Positions 14,584 through 22,740 of a stretch of DNA of 22,740 nt are shown here, one piece after another. The notes under the pieces were generated by a model. That model searched no databases. It was given only the letters and a program-made list of their open reading frames with translations, and was not told the origin of the DNA. The position numbers and the translations under genes were made by a program. How positions within the stretch are numbered: the stretch's first letter is position 1; each line of letters begins with the position of its first letter. The DNA comes from Gammaproteobacteria bacterium UBA2955 (lineage in GTDB: Bacteria > Pseudomonadota > Gammaproteobacteria > Pseudomonadales > Azotimanducaceae). Location: assembly GCA_002348825.1 (NCBI GenBank), contig DEBN01000077.1:28302-51041 (forward strand). The letters are read 5' to 3'.

Positions 14584-16622
14584 GGCGAATTCCGACTCAC
14601 ACTGACTACTCTCGACTCCAGGATCGCTGCAGGGCTCTCGAGCAGTTGGTTGTAAACGTAAGTGAATGCCAGCACATTCTTTACGTAGTTGCGGGTCTCA
14701 CGAAACGGTATGGTTTCGATCCAGACATCTACAGGCATGCGATCGGCATCTTTGATCCAGCGGTCGACCCGATGTTCGCCAGCATTGTAAGCGGCGATGG
14801 CCAACGGAAGTTGGCCATTAAATCGCTCAATGAGCCACGCGATATGGTAGCTGCCCAATTGAATGTTTACCTTCGGGTCGTTCAGTTGGGTTGCAAACCG
14901 ATTCGGCAGGCGCGCCCGTTTCGCCACCAATTTCGCTGTGGCAGGCATCAACTGCATGAGACCGCGTGCGCCCACGGGGGATCGCGCTGTCGGTTGATAG
15001 GCTGATTCTTGTCGCGCCACAGCTCTTAACAGCGCGGGGGCCACGTCTTGCTTGTGCGCGGCCGAATTGAAGTCAGAGCTGTGGGCTATGGGGAAGCGCA
15101 ATACCAGATCATCCATAGCTTCAGCGAGGTTCGCGCTGCGTATTGCTAATGACAGATCGCCGATGTCGCGTGCTAGATGGCCCAATTGGCGTTTCTCATC
15201 GTTGGAGACGCTGTCTAGCGCTCGATACCACTCACGGCGTCCATTGAGGTCCTCGCCGATTGCAAATAGTTCAATGGCACGCTGAGCATGGGCGTTACTG
15301 GCGAGGTCAAAGGGCGCCGGTGCCGGAGTGCCTGCCTGCAGGCTTTGCAGAGGCAGCTCCAGAGCCAGCGCCGCCATGAATCCGTAGTAGTGCCGTTGCC
15401 CCGCAAGGTTTTGCAGCATTTGCTGAGGATCGGGGCTGTCGCCGCTGAGCGGTTGCGCCCGACCTGCCTTCTGGAGTGCGCGAGCCCACCAATATTGCCA
15501 GCGTTGGGTTGTCTGCTCGCCAGCTGGCAGCTGGCGGACCCAATACATCAGTTCATCCCAGTTTTGTTCGGATAACGCAGCTTCGGCAATTCCTTGGGTG
15601 GCGAAAGAAGATGTGAATCGGCCACGCTCATCGGCACTCGGGAATACCCCGGCGCGCGCTAGTCCGACCTGAATATGGTCGGCAATGATCGAGCGCTGAA
15701 CAGCGCTGAAAGAATGGGTGTCGGCATAGCGTCTCCAAGCTGTTGCAGCCTCCGCGGCATTGTTTTTGCTCAATCGCATGAGCCCATGTTGAACTATGGT
15801 TCGGTTGTTCGCGCTGTCTTGGGCAAATCTGCTGTGTCGGATGACGCGCTTCGGTTGCGTATGAACTTGATAGTAAGCATCTGCGATACGTCTGTTCGAA
15901 CCGGTAAAAAACCGCAGCAAGTAGCGCGCTAGTTTCCGTTGATTGTTTTTAATGGCGCCATCTAGACGCTGCCATGCGAGTTCTTGGGTAAAGCGCGGCG
16001 TCGTGCGCCAGACGTCAAAAATTGGGTCGCAGGCTTTTGGTTGGGATTTCGGGCTAAGCCAAATCTCGGTGGTCCAGTCCAGCGCTTTTTCGCTTTGGCC
16101 TCGGCCATAGAGAGCACGCAGATAATAGCAGCGCAACTCGGCGTCGCTGCTGCTTTGATAGTCACTGTCCGAAAAATTTTTCAGCAGTGTCGTCCAATGG
16201 CGTTTCTGCCCCAGTTTCTTCAACCAGCGCCGATACATAATGTTGCTGGGGGCAAGATCCCCATGTTCGGCCATGAAGTCCCTGATCTCCTTAGCTGACG
16301 CTTTGCTAAGCCGACCGTTAACGCGATGGTAATCTAGGTAAGGGCGTAATGGATACGACTCCAGGCGTTTGGCTTTTGCGTTGAATTTGGTCAGAGCGCC
16401 GCGGCGCAAATCGTCAAGAGCCTGCCGATATAAAGAGCGTTGTTCGAACAAGCTCAGGTTGTCTTTTTCAGAGGCGAAAGCCTTAGTCGGGAGGCAAAGA
16501 GGTGAGAGCAGGAGCAGGCAGCAGACCCAAAACCATGCGCGAGTCAAAGCTTGCCGGTTGTGAGGTTGCTGAGGCCATGAGCGATACTTATCGGCTTCAG
16601 GAGCCAGTGGAGCGTTACTCAA
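14580..16622 (-). CDS. slt: Soluble lytic murein transglycosylase
   Basis: Product of about 680 residues (E. coli Slt70 is 645 as precursor). A signal peptide (about 27-51, with core FWVCCLLLLSPLCL and a likely site after AFA) exports it to the periplasm. A long helical region forms the U-shaped superhelix, and the C-terminal SLT domain carries the catalytic Glu539 in VARQESAYQPTARSPVGARG, then GLMQLMP, AIAAYNAGEHRVDRW and ETRNYVKNVL. It cleaves peptidoglycan glycan strands to give 1,6-anhydromuropeptides. The start is uncertain: no ATG precedes the signal peptide, and the frame offers TTG at 16622 or TTG at 16547; the latter would leave a more typical short n-region. It lies 9 bases after the universal stress protein gene and its stop overlaps the tatD start. 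Confidence 0.93.
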   Translation of the reverse strand: MSNAPLAPEADKYRSWPQQPHNRQALTRAWFWVCCLLLLSPLCLPTKAFASEKDNLSLFEQRSLYRQALDDLRRGALTKFNAKAKRLESYPLRPYLDYHRVNGRLSKASAKEIRDFMAEHGDLAPSNIMYRRWLKKLGQKRHWTTLLKNFSDSDYQSSSDAELRCYYLRALYGRGQSEKALDWTTEIWLSPKSQPKACDPIFDVWRTTPRFTQELAWQRLDGAIKNNQRKLARYLLRFFTGSNRRIADAYYQVHTQPKRVIRHSRFAQDSANNRTIVQHGLMRLSKNNAAEAATAWRRYADTHSFSAVQRSIIADHIQVGLARAGVFPSADERGRFTSSFATQGIAEAALSEQNWDELMYWVRQLPAGEQTTQRWQYWWARALQKAGRAQPLSGDSPDPQQMLQNLAGQRHYYGFMAALALELPLQSLQAGTPAPAPFDLASNAHAQRAIELFAIGEDLNGRREWYRALDSVSNDEKRQLGHLARDIGDLSLAIRSANLAEAMDDLVLRFPIAHSSDFNSAAHKQDVAPALLRAVARQESAYQPTARSPVGARGLMQLMPATAKLVAKRARLPNRFATQLNDPKVNIQLGSYHIAWLIERFNGQLPLAIAAYNAGEHRVDRWIKDADRMPVDVWIETIPFRETRNYVKNVLAFTYVYNQLLESPAAILESRVVSVSRNSP

Positions 16623-16631
16623 CTGACGGAT

Positions 16632-17084
16632 CTAGTCAGCTTCGCTGTCGTCATGACCGACGCGCACGGCCAAGACGTCACAACGCGCACCGTGAAGAAC
16701 ACCGTTTGCTGTTGATCCTAACAATAGCGCCAGCCCGTGCCGCCCATGGCTGCCAACAACAATAACGTCGGCGCCAGCTTCTTCGGCAGTTCGTTGGATT
16801 TCGCTTTCCGGTCGACCGAAAATTAAATGCTGGCGCGATTCCGGCACATTGAGGGTTGCTGAAAATTCCTGCAGGTGGGCAACGGCCTGATCCTGGATTT
16901 GCTCCTGGACCGTAGACAAGTCCATAGGTACGTCGCCACCGTAAGCGAGACTCAGTGGTTCGATAACGTGAACAATATGCAGTTCGGCGTCGAACGCCTG
17001 CACCAGCTGGTTTGCGCGCTTGGCGACCTTAAGAGATTCCTCTGTCAGATCCACTGCGAGCATAATTTTTCGGTAGTCAGACAT
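16632..17084 (-). CDS. Universal stress protein, ATP-binding type
   Basis: Product of 150 residues, one UspA domain. The N-terminus YRKIMLAVDLTEES is the first strand and the Asp typical of nucleotide binding. The C-terminal motif G-x2-G-x9-G-S is present in VVGSHGRHGLALLLGSTA, which in this family indicates ATP binding (E. coli UspA lacks it, UspF/MJ0577 types have it). Cytoplasmic; such proteins are commonly induced by starvation or other stress, and the exact role here is unknown. An AAGG sequence about 13 bases before the ATG may serve as ribosome site. It is the first gene of a close-set group with slt and tatD and is divergent from the gene at 17162. Confidence 0.93.
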   Translation of the reverse strand: MSDYRKIMLAVDLTEESLKVAKRANQLVQAFDAELHIVHVIEPLSLAYGGDVPMDLSTVQEQIQDQAVAHLQEFSATLNVPESRQHLIFGRPESEIQRTAEEAGADVIVVGSHGRHGLALLLGSTANGVLHGARCDVLAVRVGHDDSEAD

Positions 17085-17161
17085 TGTGCAAACCTTGCGT
17101 GCCGATCGCTGTTGGGGGGAACATACAATGTCCGTTTGACGTGAACAAGTAGGGGGTTCAT

Positions 17162-17800
17162 GTGGTCTGGTTGATCATTATTGCGGCGCTGGCTCTGGCA
17201 ATCGGGCCAATTTTTTACCTGTTGCCAAGTGCTCAAGATCGATTTCTTTCGGGTCTGCGTCAGCATGCGCGGCAACTGGGCTTTTCTATGCAGTTGCACA
17301 GCTTAGCCAAGCTGGACCCGACGGCGGACGAGCGGGTAACGTCCTCGGGTCGACAACTTGATCCCGTGGTGAAATGCATGTGTTATCAGTGGTTGGTGCG
17401 CGAGCCGCTCAATGCGTCACCAGATCTCATACTAAGGCGTTTGCCAGACGCGGCGACCGTGCCTGTGCAAGAGGTCAGACCCGGGTGGGGTGTTCCGACG
17501 TCAGGTGAACGCCAAAGTCTGGATGTTGCGGCGCTAGAGCTGATAGGTAAAAGCGAGAATGTGCAGAATGCCTTGTTTCAGTGCGTACAAACGCTGCCTG
17601 CTGCCGTTCTGGCACTGGGCGTAGACACGAGATCCGTAAGCCTTTACTGGCGCGAGGAAGCTGCAATTCCGCGAGTAGCCGATGAAAAGGCGCGACTCGA
17701 TGATGGCAAAAGCCTTCTGGAGGAACTGCGCCAGCATTTGCAGACCGTAGCTTTGGCGCTGGTCGAAGCATATGGACTGCGTTCGAATGATCCATCGTAA
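17162..17800 (+). CDS. Membrane-anchored protein of unknown function upstream of topA
   Basis: Product of 212 residues, starting with GTG and preceded by a strong AGGGGG ribosome site. An ATG two bases upstream is in another frame that stops after four codons. The first 20 residues (VWLIIIAALALAIGPIFYLLP) form one membrane anchor, with the rest predicted cytoplasmic because basic residues follow it (RFLSGLRQHARQLGF). The body has no motif I recognise; it holds a YQWLVREP segment, a Gly/Pro-rich central part and an amphipathic C-terminal helix. I recall conserved uncharacterised proteins beside topA in Pseudomonas, but cannot confirm that this is the same family. A hairpin (17826-17853) follows the stop codon. 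Confidence 0.8.
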   Translation: MVWLIIIAALALAIGPIFYLLPSAQDRFLSGLRQHARQLGFSMQLHSLAKLDPTADERVTSSGRQLDPVVKCMCYQWLVREPLNASPDLILRRLPDAATVPVQEVRPGWGVPTSGERQSLDVAALELIGKSENVQNALFQCVQTLPAAVLALGVDTRSVSLYWREEAAIPRVADEKARLDDGKSLLEELRQHLQTVALALVEAYGLRSNDPS

Positions 17801-17825
17801 AACACTGAAATCGCGTTGCTCTTAA

Positions 17826-17853
17826 TCTGAATTCGTACCCTTTCGTATTCAGA
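17826..17853 (+). terminator. Inverted repeat after the 212-residue gene
   Basis: TCTGAAT at 17826-17832 pairs with ATTCAGA at 17847-17853, with two more pairs inside after one T-T mismatch and an 8-base loop. The stem is AT-rich and is followed by CAAGTATTTTA rather than a clean T-run, so it may be a weak terminator or an RNA structure. Confidence 0.4.
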
Positions 17854-17881
17854 CAAGTATTTTACTAATAGGAGGGATTTC

Positions 17882-17911
17882 TTGACAGCGACGATCTCCT
17901 AGGCCTATAAC
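17882..17911 (+). promoter_or_regulatory. Sigma-70 promoter of topA
   Basis: TTGACA at 17882-17887 is a perfect -35 box, and TATAAC at 17906-17911 matches the -10 consensus at five of six positions with an 18-base spacer. Transcription would begin near 17918, giving a leader of about 90 bases before the topA ATG. A 6-bp dyad, TAGGAG (17869-17874) and CTCCTA (17896-17901), flanks the -35 box and overlaps the spacer; whether it is an operator is unknown. Confidence 0.7.
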
Positions 17912-18007
17912 TCGCGCGTTCTCGGCCGCGTGCATTGAGTTTTGCAGGTGCGAACGATCATTGACGCGAGGCTATACACCTACAACTTGCTATTTTCTTG
18001 AGGCTCT

Positions 18008-20650
18008 ATGGCTAGATCATTGGTCATCGTCGAATCGCCGGCAAAGGCTAAAACCATTAATAAGTACTTGGGTAGCGACTACATCGTCAAGTCCAGCGTT
18101 GGGCATATTCGTGATCTGCCAACAGGGGCGCGGGCAACGGATCCCAAGGCGCGAGCAAAGGAAGCACAAAAGACGAAGGCCCTGCCGCCCGAAGAGCGTG
18201 TGGCATATAAAAAGAAACGAGCCCGAGAGCAGCTCGTGCGGCGTATGGGTGTGAATCCCGACCAATCTTGGTCGGCGGAATACGAAATTTTGCCGGGCAA
18301 GGAAAAGGTCGTGGATGAACTTCGACGCCTGGCTAAAAACGCACCCACTGTATATTTGGCGACGGACCTCGACCGCGAAGGCGAAGCGATCGCTTGGCAC
18401 CTTCGTGAGGCGATCGGTGGCGATGAAAGTCGTTATCGTCGTGTGGTGTTCAACGAAATCACGCGCAAAGCGATTCAGGAAGCGTTTGTCGATCCTGGTG
18501 AACTCGATATGGATCGGGTCTATGCCCAACAGGCCAGACGTTTCCTTGATCGAGTGGTGGGTTTTGAGCTCTCGCCGTTATTGTGGTCGAAGGTGGCGCG
18601 AGGTCTGTCCGCCGGCCGAGTGCAGAGCGTGGCGGTAAAGCTTATTGTTGAGCGCGAGCGGGAGATTCGCGCGTTCGTGCCCGAGGAATACTGGGATTTG
18701 TTTGCTGATTTGGTGCGCCACGGCGACGCGGAGCCGATCCGATTTCAGGTGAGTAGAGAAGCGGGGGCAGCGTTTCGGCCGCAAAGTCAGGCGGTCACTG
18801 AAGCGGCTATGGCGGCCTTGCGTGATGCGGACTTCTCCATAGTCCAGCGCGAGGATCGTCCAACTCGAACGAAACCCAATGCCCCCTTTATTACGTCAAC
18901 ACTGCAGCAGGCTGCCAGTACGCGGCTGAGTTTTTCTGTGAAAAAAACCATGACTATGGCACAACGATTGTACGAAGCGGGCTACATCACTTATATGCGG
19001 ACGGATTCGACAAATCTCAGCGCCGAAGCCATTGAGACCTGTCGAGACTACGTATTGAGTGAATACGGAGCAGCGTATTTGCCAGAACAGAAACGGACCT
19101 ATACTGCTAAAGACGATGCTCAAGAGGCTCACGAGGCGATTAGACCCTCCGATGTCAATACGCGACCAGAGCAGTTGACCGGCGTAGACGCGGACGCGGT
19201 GCGCTTGTACGAACTGATCCGTAATCAGTTCATGGCGTGCCAGATGACAGATGCTGAATACCTCAGCACGTCGATTAAAGCTCAGGCGGGGGAGTTCGAG
19301 CTGCGAATTCGCGGTCGAATTCTGCAATTCGACGGTTTTACGCGAGTTTTGCCGCCCGTATCGCGAAAGGAAGAAGACGCGCCGCTGCCAGATTTACAGC
19401 CTGGCGAAACCTTGAATCTGAGCGGGCTGGAGCCTGTTCAGCATTTCACCAAACCGACGCCACGCTTTGGCGAGGCCAGTTTAGTCAAAGAACTAGAGAA
19501 ATTAGGTATTGGACGTCCGTCCACATACGCCAGCATTATCTCAACGATTCAGGATCGAGGTTATGTGAGTCTCAACAATCGGCGCTTTTATGCCGAGAAA
19601 ATCGGTGAACTGGTGACCGACCGATTGTCAGAGAATTTCAACAACCTCATGGATTACGGCTTTACTGCGGGTATGGAGGAACAACTCGACAAAGTTGCCC
19701 ACGGCGAAGCGTTGTGGAATCAGGTGCTGGATAACTTTTATACGGATTTCAGCTCCAAACTCGATCAGGCTCAGGCGCTCGAAGGAGGTATGCGACCCAA
19801 TGCGCCGACTGACACGGATATTGAATGCCCCACCTGTGCTCGGTCTATGCAGGTGCGTAATGGTTCTACTGGGGTCTTTTTGGGTTGCTCCGGTTATGGT
19901 CTAAAGCCCAAAGAACGTTGTACCACGACTATGAACTTGATCCCCGGCGAAGAAGCTGTAGATGTCGATCAGGATGAAGAGGGCGAATCCAAACTACTTC
20001 GGCGCATGAAAAAATGCGACAAATGTCAAACGGCGATGCTCAGCCATCTGCTGGATGAGAATCGCAAATTGCATATTTGCGGCAACAATCCAGATTGTGA
20101 TGGTTATTTGATCGAACGCGGACAATTTAAGATCAAGGGCTATGACGGCCCGGTATTAGATTGTGATAAGTGCGGTGCGGAAATGCAGCTCAAGTCGGGG
20201 CGTTTCGGTAAGTATTTTGGCTGCATGGAATGTAAAAATACACGCAAGTTGCTGCGCAGCGGCGAGCCTGCGCCGCCAAAAGCGGATCCTGTGCCAATGC
20301 CAGAATTAGAGTGTGAGAAGGTCCCGGATCATTATCTGTTACGCGATGGGGCTTCCGGCGTCTTCTTGGCCGCGAGTCAGTTTCCAAAGCATCGGGAAAC
20401 CCGGGCCCCCAAGGTGATCGAAATCAAACCACATGCGAACGAACTCGATCCAAAATTCCAGTACTTGGTGGAGGCACCGGAACGCGATCCAGACGGTAAT
20501 CCAGCGATTATTCGTTACAGTCGCAAGACCAAGGAGCAGTACGTGCAGTCTGAAATCGAGGGCAAAGCAACGGGCTGGAAAGCGTACTACCAAGACGGCC
20601 GTTGGGTAGAAGAACTAAAGGCTGCAAAAAAACTCAAGTCCTCCGCATAG
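18008..20650 (+). CDS. topA: DNA topoisomerase I (type IA)
   Basis: Product of 880 residues (E. coli TopA has 865). It relaxes negative supercoils by passing strands through a transient single-strand break. The Toprim domain starts at once ([13 protein letters not shown], with catalytic Glu9) and holds the acidic triad D120-L-D122-R-E124. [17 protein letters not shown] is the conserved core segment, and the strand-cleaving Tyr329 lies in [14 protein letters not shown]. Three Cys4 zinc-binding units follow at the C-terminus: ECPTCARSM...[22 protein letters not shown]...CGNNPDC and [10 protein letters not shown]...CMEC, then a ribbon-like DNA-binding end (about 770-880). The ATG is preceded by TTGAGG. 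The gene has its own promoter at 17882-17911 and is convergent with lexA. Confidence 0.98.
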   Translation: MARSLVIVESPAKAKTINKYLGSDYIVKSSVGHIRDLPTGARATDPKARAKEAQKTKALPPEERVAYKKKRAREQLVRRMGVNPDQSWSAEYEILPGKEKVVDELRRLAKNAPTVYLATDLDREGEAIAWHLREAIGGDESRYRRVVFNEITRKAIQEAFVDPGELDMDRVYAQQARRFLDRVVGFELSPLLWSKVARGLSAGRVQSVAVKLIVEREREIRAFVPEEYWDLFADLVRHGDAEPIRFQVSREAGAAFRPQSQAVTEAAMAALRDADFSIVQREDRPTRTKPNAPFITSTLQQAASTRLSFSVKKTMTMAQRLYEAGYITYMRTDSTNLSAEAIETCRDYVLSEYGAAYLPEQKRTYTAKDDAQEAHEAIRPSDVNTRPEQLTGVDADAVRLYELIRNQFMACQMTDAEYLSTSIKAQAGEFELRIRGRILQFDGFTRVLPPVSRKEEDAPLPDLQPGETLNLSGLEPVQHFTKPTPRFGEASLVKELEKLGIGRPSTYASIISTIQDRGYVSLNNRRFYAEKIGELVTDRLSENFNNLMDYGFTAGMEEQLDKVAHGEALWNQVLDNFYTDFSSKLDQAQALEGGMRPNAPTDTDIECPTCARSMQVRNGSTGVFLGCSGYGLKPKERCTTTMNLIPGEEAVDVDQDEEGESKLLRRMKKCDKCQTAMLSHLLDENRKLHICGNNPDCDGYLIERGQFKIKGYDGPVLDCDKCGAEMQLKSGRFGKYFGCMECKNTRKLLRSGEPAPPKADPVPMPELECEKVPDHYLLRDGASGVFLAASQFPKHRETRAPKVIEIKPHANELDPKFQYLVEAPERDPDGNPAIIRYSRKTKEQYVQSEIEGKATGWKAYYQDGRWVEELKAAKKLKSSA

Positions 20651-20810
20651 GCGTACCTAAACGTGGCTTTCTAGAGCCCTTGACCCTCTCTCAGGTTTGT
20701 TCAGTCAACGAACGGTATTGGTGTCAGGTTCAGCCCACCGTTGTAGCGATGTTATCCAATTCTTCTTTTCGGGCTTAAAGCTCGAGGCAGCAAGCGCAAG
20801 CCAGCAGCCG
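20651..20810. other. Convergent topA/lexA intergenic region
   Basis: This 160-base gap between two 3' ends holds no reading frame I can support. It has several short inverted repeats: AACGGT (20711-20716) with ACCGTT (20737-20742), and GGGCTTAAAGCTC near 20771-20783. None is followed by a clear T-run, so no definite terminator is called for topA. Confidence 0.5.
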
Positions 20811-20823
20811 CTATAGGTGCTGG
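20801..20823 (-). terminator. Hairpin over the lexA stop codon
   Basis: CCAGCA-G-CC (20801-20809) pairs with GG-TGCTGG (20816-20823) around a 6-base loop, with one bulged G. It overlaps the last codons and stop of lexA. In lexA direction the following bases are CTTGCGCTTGC, lacking a true T-run, so it is a possible but imperfect terminator. Confidence 0.4.
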
Positions 20824-21446
20824 CGGATTACACCGACAGACAGGCCTTCTATCGCAAAATTTTGCGTCGCTAGGTCCACTTCGATCGGTTGATAGGCGTC
20901 GTTTTCGGGAAGCAGCATCACTTGGTTACGGCGTTTAGTGCGTTGAAAGCGTTTTACTGTGACGTCTTCTTCTATTCGTGCCACGACGATCTGACCATGG
21001 GTCGCGACTGCAGTTTTGTGTACTGCTAGGAGGTCGCCATCGAGTATTCCGGCGTTCATCATACTGTCGCCGCGCACTCGCAGCAGATAGTCTGCATGGG
21101 GTTGGAAAAAGCTCGCGGGTAGGTCGATTCGATCCTCGATATTCTCTTCCGCCAGAATAGGGTCTCCAGCGGCCACGCGGCCGACGACAGGCAGCCCTGC
21201 GTCCGCTAGATCGGGTAACCGTATACCGCGAGATGTTCCCGGAATCATTTCTATCGCGCCTTTGCGGGCGAGCGCTTTCAAATGTTCCTCCGCCGCATTT
21301 GCCGACTTAAATCCAAGTTCTTTTGCGATATCCGCACGTGTAGGGGGATAACCGGTATCTGTAATGTATTGACGAATAAGTTCCAGCACCTGTTTTTGCC
21401 GAGCGGTAAGTGTGGCTAGCGTGGCTATTGGGCTGACGGTGCTCAT
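20811..21446 (-). CDS. lexA: LexA repressor, SOS regulator
   Basis: Product of 211 residues (E. coli LexA 202; the extra residues are an N-terminal extension, [11 protein letters not shown], before the conserved LTARQ). The winged-helix DNA-binding domain includes [13 protein letters not shown] and [16 protein letters not shown], nearly identical in the recognition helix to E. coli LexA, which predicts a CTGT-N8-ACAG target. Self-cleavage should occur between A93 and G94 in GRVAAGDP. The catalytic dyad is S128 (RGDSMM) and K165 (VTVKRF). It represses DNA damage genes until RecA filaments trigger its cleavage. Two matching boxes lie directly upstream of its own start, indicating autoregulation. 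The ATG follows CAGGACTTCCT; no closer start codon is available. Confidence 0.98.
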   Translation of the reverse strand: MSTVSPIATLATLTARQKQVLELIRQYITDTGYPPTRADIAKELGFKSANAAEEHLKALARKGAIEMIPGTSRGIRLPDLADAGLPVVGRVAAGDPILAEENIEDRIDLPASFFQPHADYLLRVRGDSMMNAGILDGDLLAVHKTAVATHGQIVVARIEEDVTVKRFQRTKRRNQVMLLPENDAYQPIEVDLATQNFAIEGLSVGVIRQHL

Positions 21447-21454
21447 AGGAAGTC

Positions 21455-21470
21455 CTGATTAAATGTACAG
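21455..21470 (-). promoter_or_regulatory. LexA box, start-proximal
   Basis: Read in lexA direction the site is CTGTACATTTAATCAG, 16 bases, matching CTGT-N8-ACAG except for TCAG in the right half. It ends 8 bases before the lexA ATG. The position next to lexA and a second box make it a convincing autoregulatory operator. Confidence 0.85.
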
Positions 21471-21472
21471 TG

Positions 21473-21488
21473 CTGGCAGTATATACAG
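21473..21488 (-). promoter_or_regulatory. LexA box, start-distal
   Basis: Read in lexA direction the site is CTGTATATACTGCCAG, close to the E. coli consensus CTGTATATATATACAG. It lies 2 bases from the other box, giving 18-base centre spacing. It contains TATACT, a good -10 candidate for the lexA promoter, so LexA bound here would block RNA polymerase. Confidence 0.88.
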
Positions 21489-21618
21489 ATGTAGGGGCCG
21501 CTGACCAGTGCCAATTTGCCGATATCGCTGGTGGCGCAGACGCAGTGCATGATGGATTAACAGGGCGTACGCGCTACTATGGCAAGGCGCTTCGCTTGAG
21601 TGCAGAGCCAAGAATTTA

Positions 21619-22713
21619 ATGCCAACGGATTTTTGCATGCAAACAATACTGGATTTTTTCGCTTCTCACGGCTGGATCGTCGAGGTCTTTCTCATAATAT
21701 TGCTCACAGCGGGACTGCGCTTGCTGTTGAAAGTGTCCTTGGACCGTCTGGCTCGACAGGCGCAAAAAACTAACAACTATTGGGACGACGCTTTGGTTGA
21801 AGCGGGGCGTCGCCCCGCAGGCATAGCAGTTTGGGCGCTTGGCATCAGCCTCGCTGCCGAAGTAGTTGGCGGTGATGCTCAAGCGGAGATCTTTCAATAC
21901 ATTGATAGCCTGCGCGATGTGGCTGTGGTGTGGTTATTGGTGTGGTTTGCGCTGCGTTTCGTTCGCATGATTGAGGATCACTACATCGCTACCCATAGCG
22001 ATGACAAGTCGCTCGATCGAACCACCGCGTCTGCGGTAGGCAAGCTTTTGCGGGCAACTGTTGCTGTTACCGGCACGTTGCTCGTTTTGCAGGCATTTGG
22101 TGTATCCGTGTCCGGTGTATTGGCGTTTGGTGGTATTGGTGGTATTGCGATCGGCTTTGCGGCCCGTGACCTACTGGCAAATTTTTTCGGCGCGTTAATG
22201 ATCTTCCTTGATCGCCCGTTTTCGGTGGGTGATTGGGTGCGCTCCCCAGATCGAAACATCGAGGGCACGGTAGAAGATATTGGCTGGCGTTTAACGCGCA
22301 TACGTACCTTCGATAAGCGACCGCTGTATTTACCCAATTCGATATTTTCGAGCTTAGCGGTGGAAAATCCCTCACGTATGAATAACCGTCGTATCTATGA
22401 AACGATAGGTCTTCGCTACGATGACATCGGTGCCATGGGCGCTATCGTGGCCGCAGTGCGCGAGATGTTGGTGCAGAGTGATGACATTGATCAGACGCAG
22501 ATCTTGATGGTCAACTTTGTAACCTTTGGGCCGTCGTCCGTAGACTTTTTTGTCTACGCGTTTACGAAGACAGTCGACTGGCAAACCTATCACGGCGTTA
22601 AACAGCGTGTGTTGCTGAACATTGCGGAAATCATTGAACAGCATGGCGCAGCAATCGCATTCCCAACCCAGACCCTGCATGTCTTGCCGGAACCCGGAAG
22701 CGACACCCAGTGA
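21619..22713 (+). CDS. YnaI-type mechanosensitive channel (MscS family)
   Basis: Product of 364 residues. Five membrane helices are expected (roughly 16-36, 62-82, 95-113, 138-158 and the pore helix 163-190). The pore helix GVLAFGGIGGIAIGFAARDLLANFF is Gly/Ala-rich as in MscS, and the beta domain begins with LDRPFSVGDWVRSPDRNIEGT. The stretch through FDKRPLYLPNSIFSSLAVENPSRM and IGLRYDDI closely parallels E. coli YnaI as I remember it, as does the five-helix layout. It would sit in the inner membrane and open under tension to protect against osmotic downshock. The start is open between ATG 21619 and ATG 21637; neither has a strong ribosome site. The stop codon overlaps the next gene's ATG by one base. 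Confidence 0.93.
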   Translation: MPTDFCMQTILDFFASHGWIVEVFLIILLTAGLRLLLKVSLDRLARQAQKTNNYWDDALVEAGRRPAGIAVWALGISLAAEVVGGDAQAEIFQYIDSLRDVAVVWLLVWFALRFVRMIEDHYIATHSDDKSLDRTTASAVGKLLRATVAVTGTLLVLQAFGVSVSGVLAFGGIGGIAIGFAARDLLANFFGALMIFLDRPFSVGDWVRSPDRNIEGTVEDIGWRLTRIRTFDKRPLYLPNSIFSSLAVENPSRMNNRRIYETIGLRYDDIGAMGAIVAAVREMLVQSDDIDQTQILMVNFVTFGPSSVDFFVYAFTKTVDWQTYHGVKQRVLLNIAEIIEQHGAAIAFPTQTLHVLPEPGSDTQ

Positions 22714-22740
22714 TGGATCTCGGTGATTTGCCTTTTGCCC
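22713..22740 (+). CDS. Start of a gene coupled to the channel gene (partial)
   Basis: An ATG overlaps the channel gene's stop codon as TGATG and opens a frame (MDLGDLPFA) that continues to the window end. The overlap suggests a translationally coupled downstream gene, but only nine codons are visible and no identity can be given. Confidence 0.45.

Noticed and set aside
14508..15005. 165-codon open frame opposite slt and tatD
   Set aside because: It covers the conserved SLT domain on the other strand and shows no protein family features.
1..22740. CRISPR array, tRNA genes, insertion sequences, attachment sites
   Set aside because: I saw no regularly spaced repeats, cloverleaf sequences, transposase or integrase genes, or long direct repeats.

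Overview
The window reads as ordinary chromosomal DNA of a gammaproteobacterium. Support for this comes from an E. coli-type TatD with its characteristic N-terminus, a class 2 quinone-linked PyrD, a LexA whose DNA-binding helix resembles that of E. coli and which sits beside matching SOS boxes, and a lexA/topA neighbourhood of the kind found in Pseudomonas. Base composition looks even, and there is no transposase, integrase, tRNA, rRNA or CRISPR array, so nothing suggests a mobile island. The genus cannot be fixed from the sequence alone.

Positions 23-6919 (minus strand) hold one compact six-gene operon: a MoxR AAA+ ATPase, a DUF58 protein, a DUF4381 membrane protein, the von Willebrand A protein BatA, a fused BatB-BatC protein (VWA plus TPR plus a Gln/Ser/Glu-rich tail) and BatD. 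Genes overlap or nearly touch. The products are expected to form an envelope complex worked on by the MoxR ATPase. Divergent from it, positions 7037-9434 (plus strand) carry pyrD and a lone ammonium channel gene amt.

Positions 9458-12241 (minus strand) carry a C39-like cysteine peptidase homologue, a 78-residue membrane protein, a RimJ/RimL-like acetyltransferase and a D-alanine--D-alanine ligase. Positions 12331-13747 (plus strand) carry a small glutaredoxin-like protein and a phytanoyl-CoA-dioxygenase-family enzyme. Positions 13744-17084 (minus strand) carry a universal stress protein, the soluble lytic transglycosylase Slt and TatD, closely packed.

Positions 17162-20650 (plus strand) carry an unrecognised membrane-anchored protein and topA, the latter with a good sigma-70 promoter. 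lexA (minus) follows, convergent with topA and preceded by two tandem LexA boxes. A YnaI-type mechanosensitive channel (plus) and the first codons of a coupled gene close the window. No stretch over 300 bases lacks a gene; the longest gaps are 17801-18007, 21447-21618 and 20651-20810.

I found no convincing undescribed system. The less explained parts are the peptidase/glutaredoxin/dioxygenase neighbourhood and the 212-residue protein upstream of topA.
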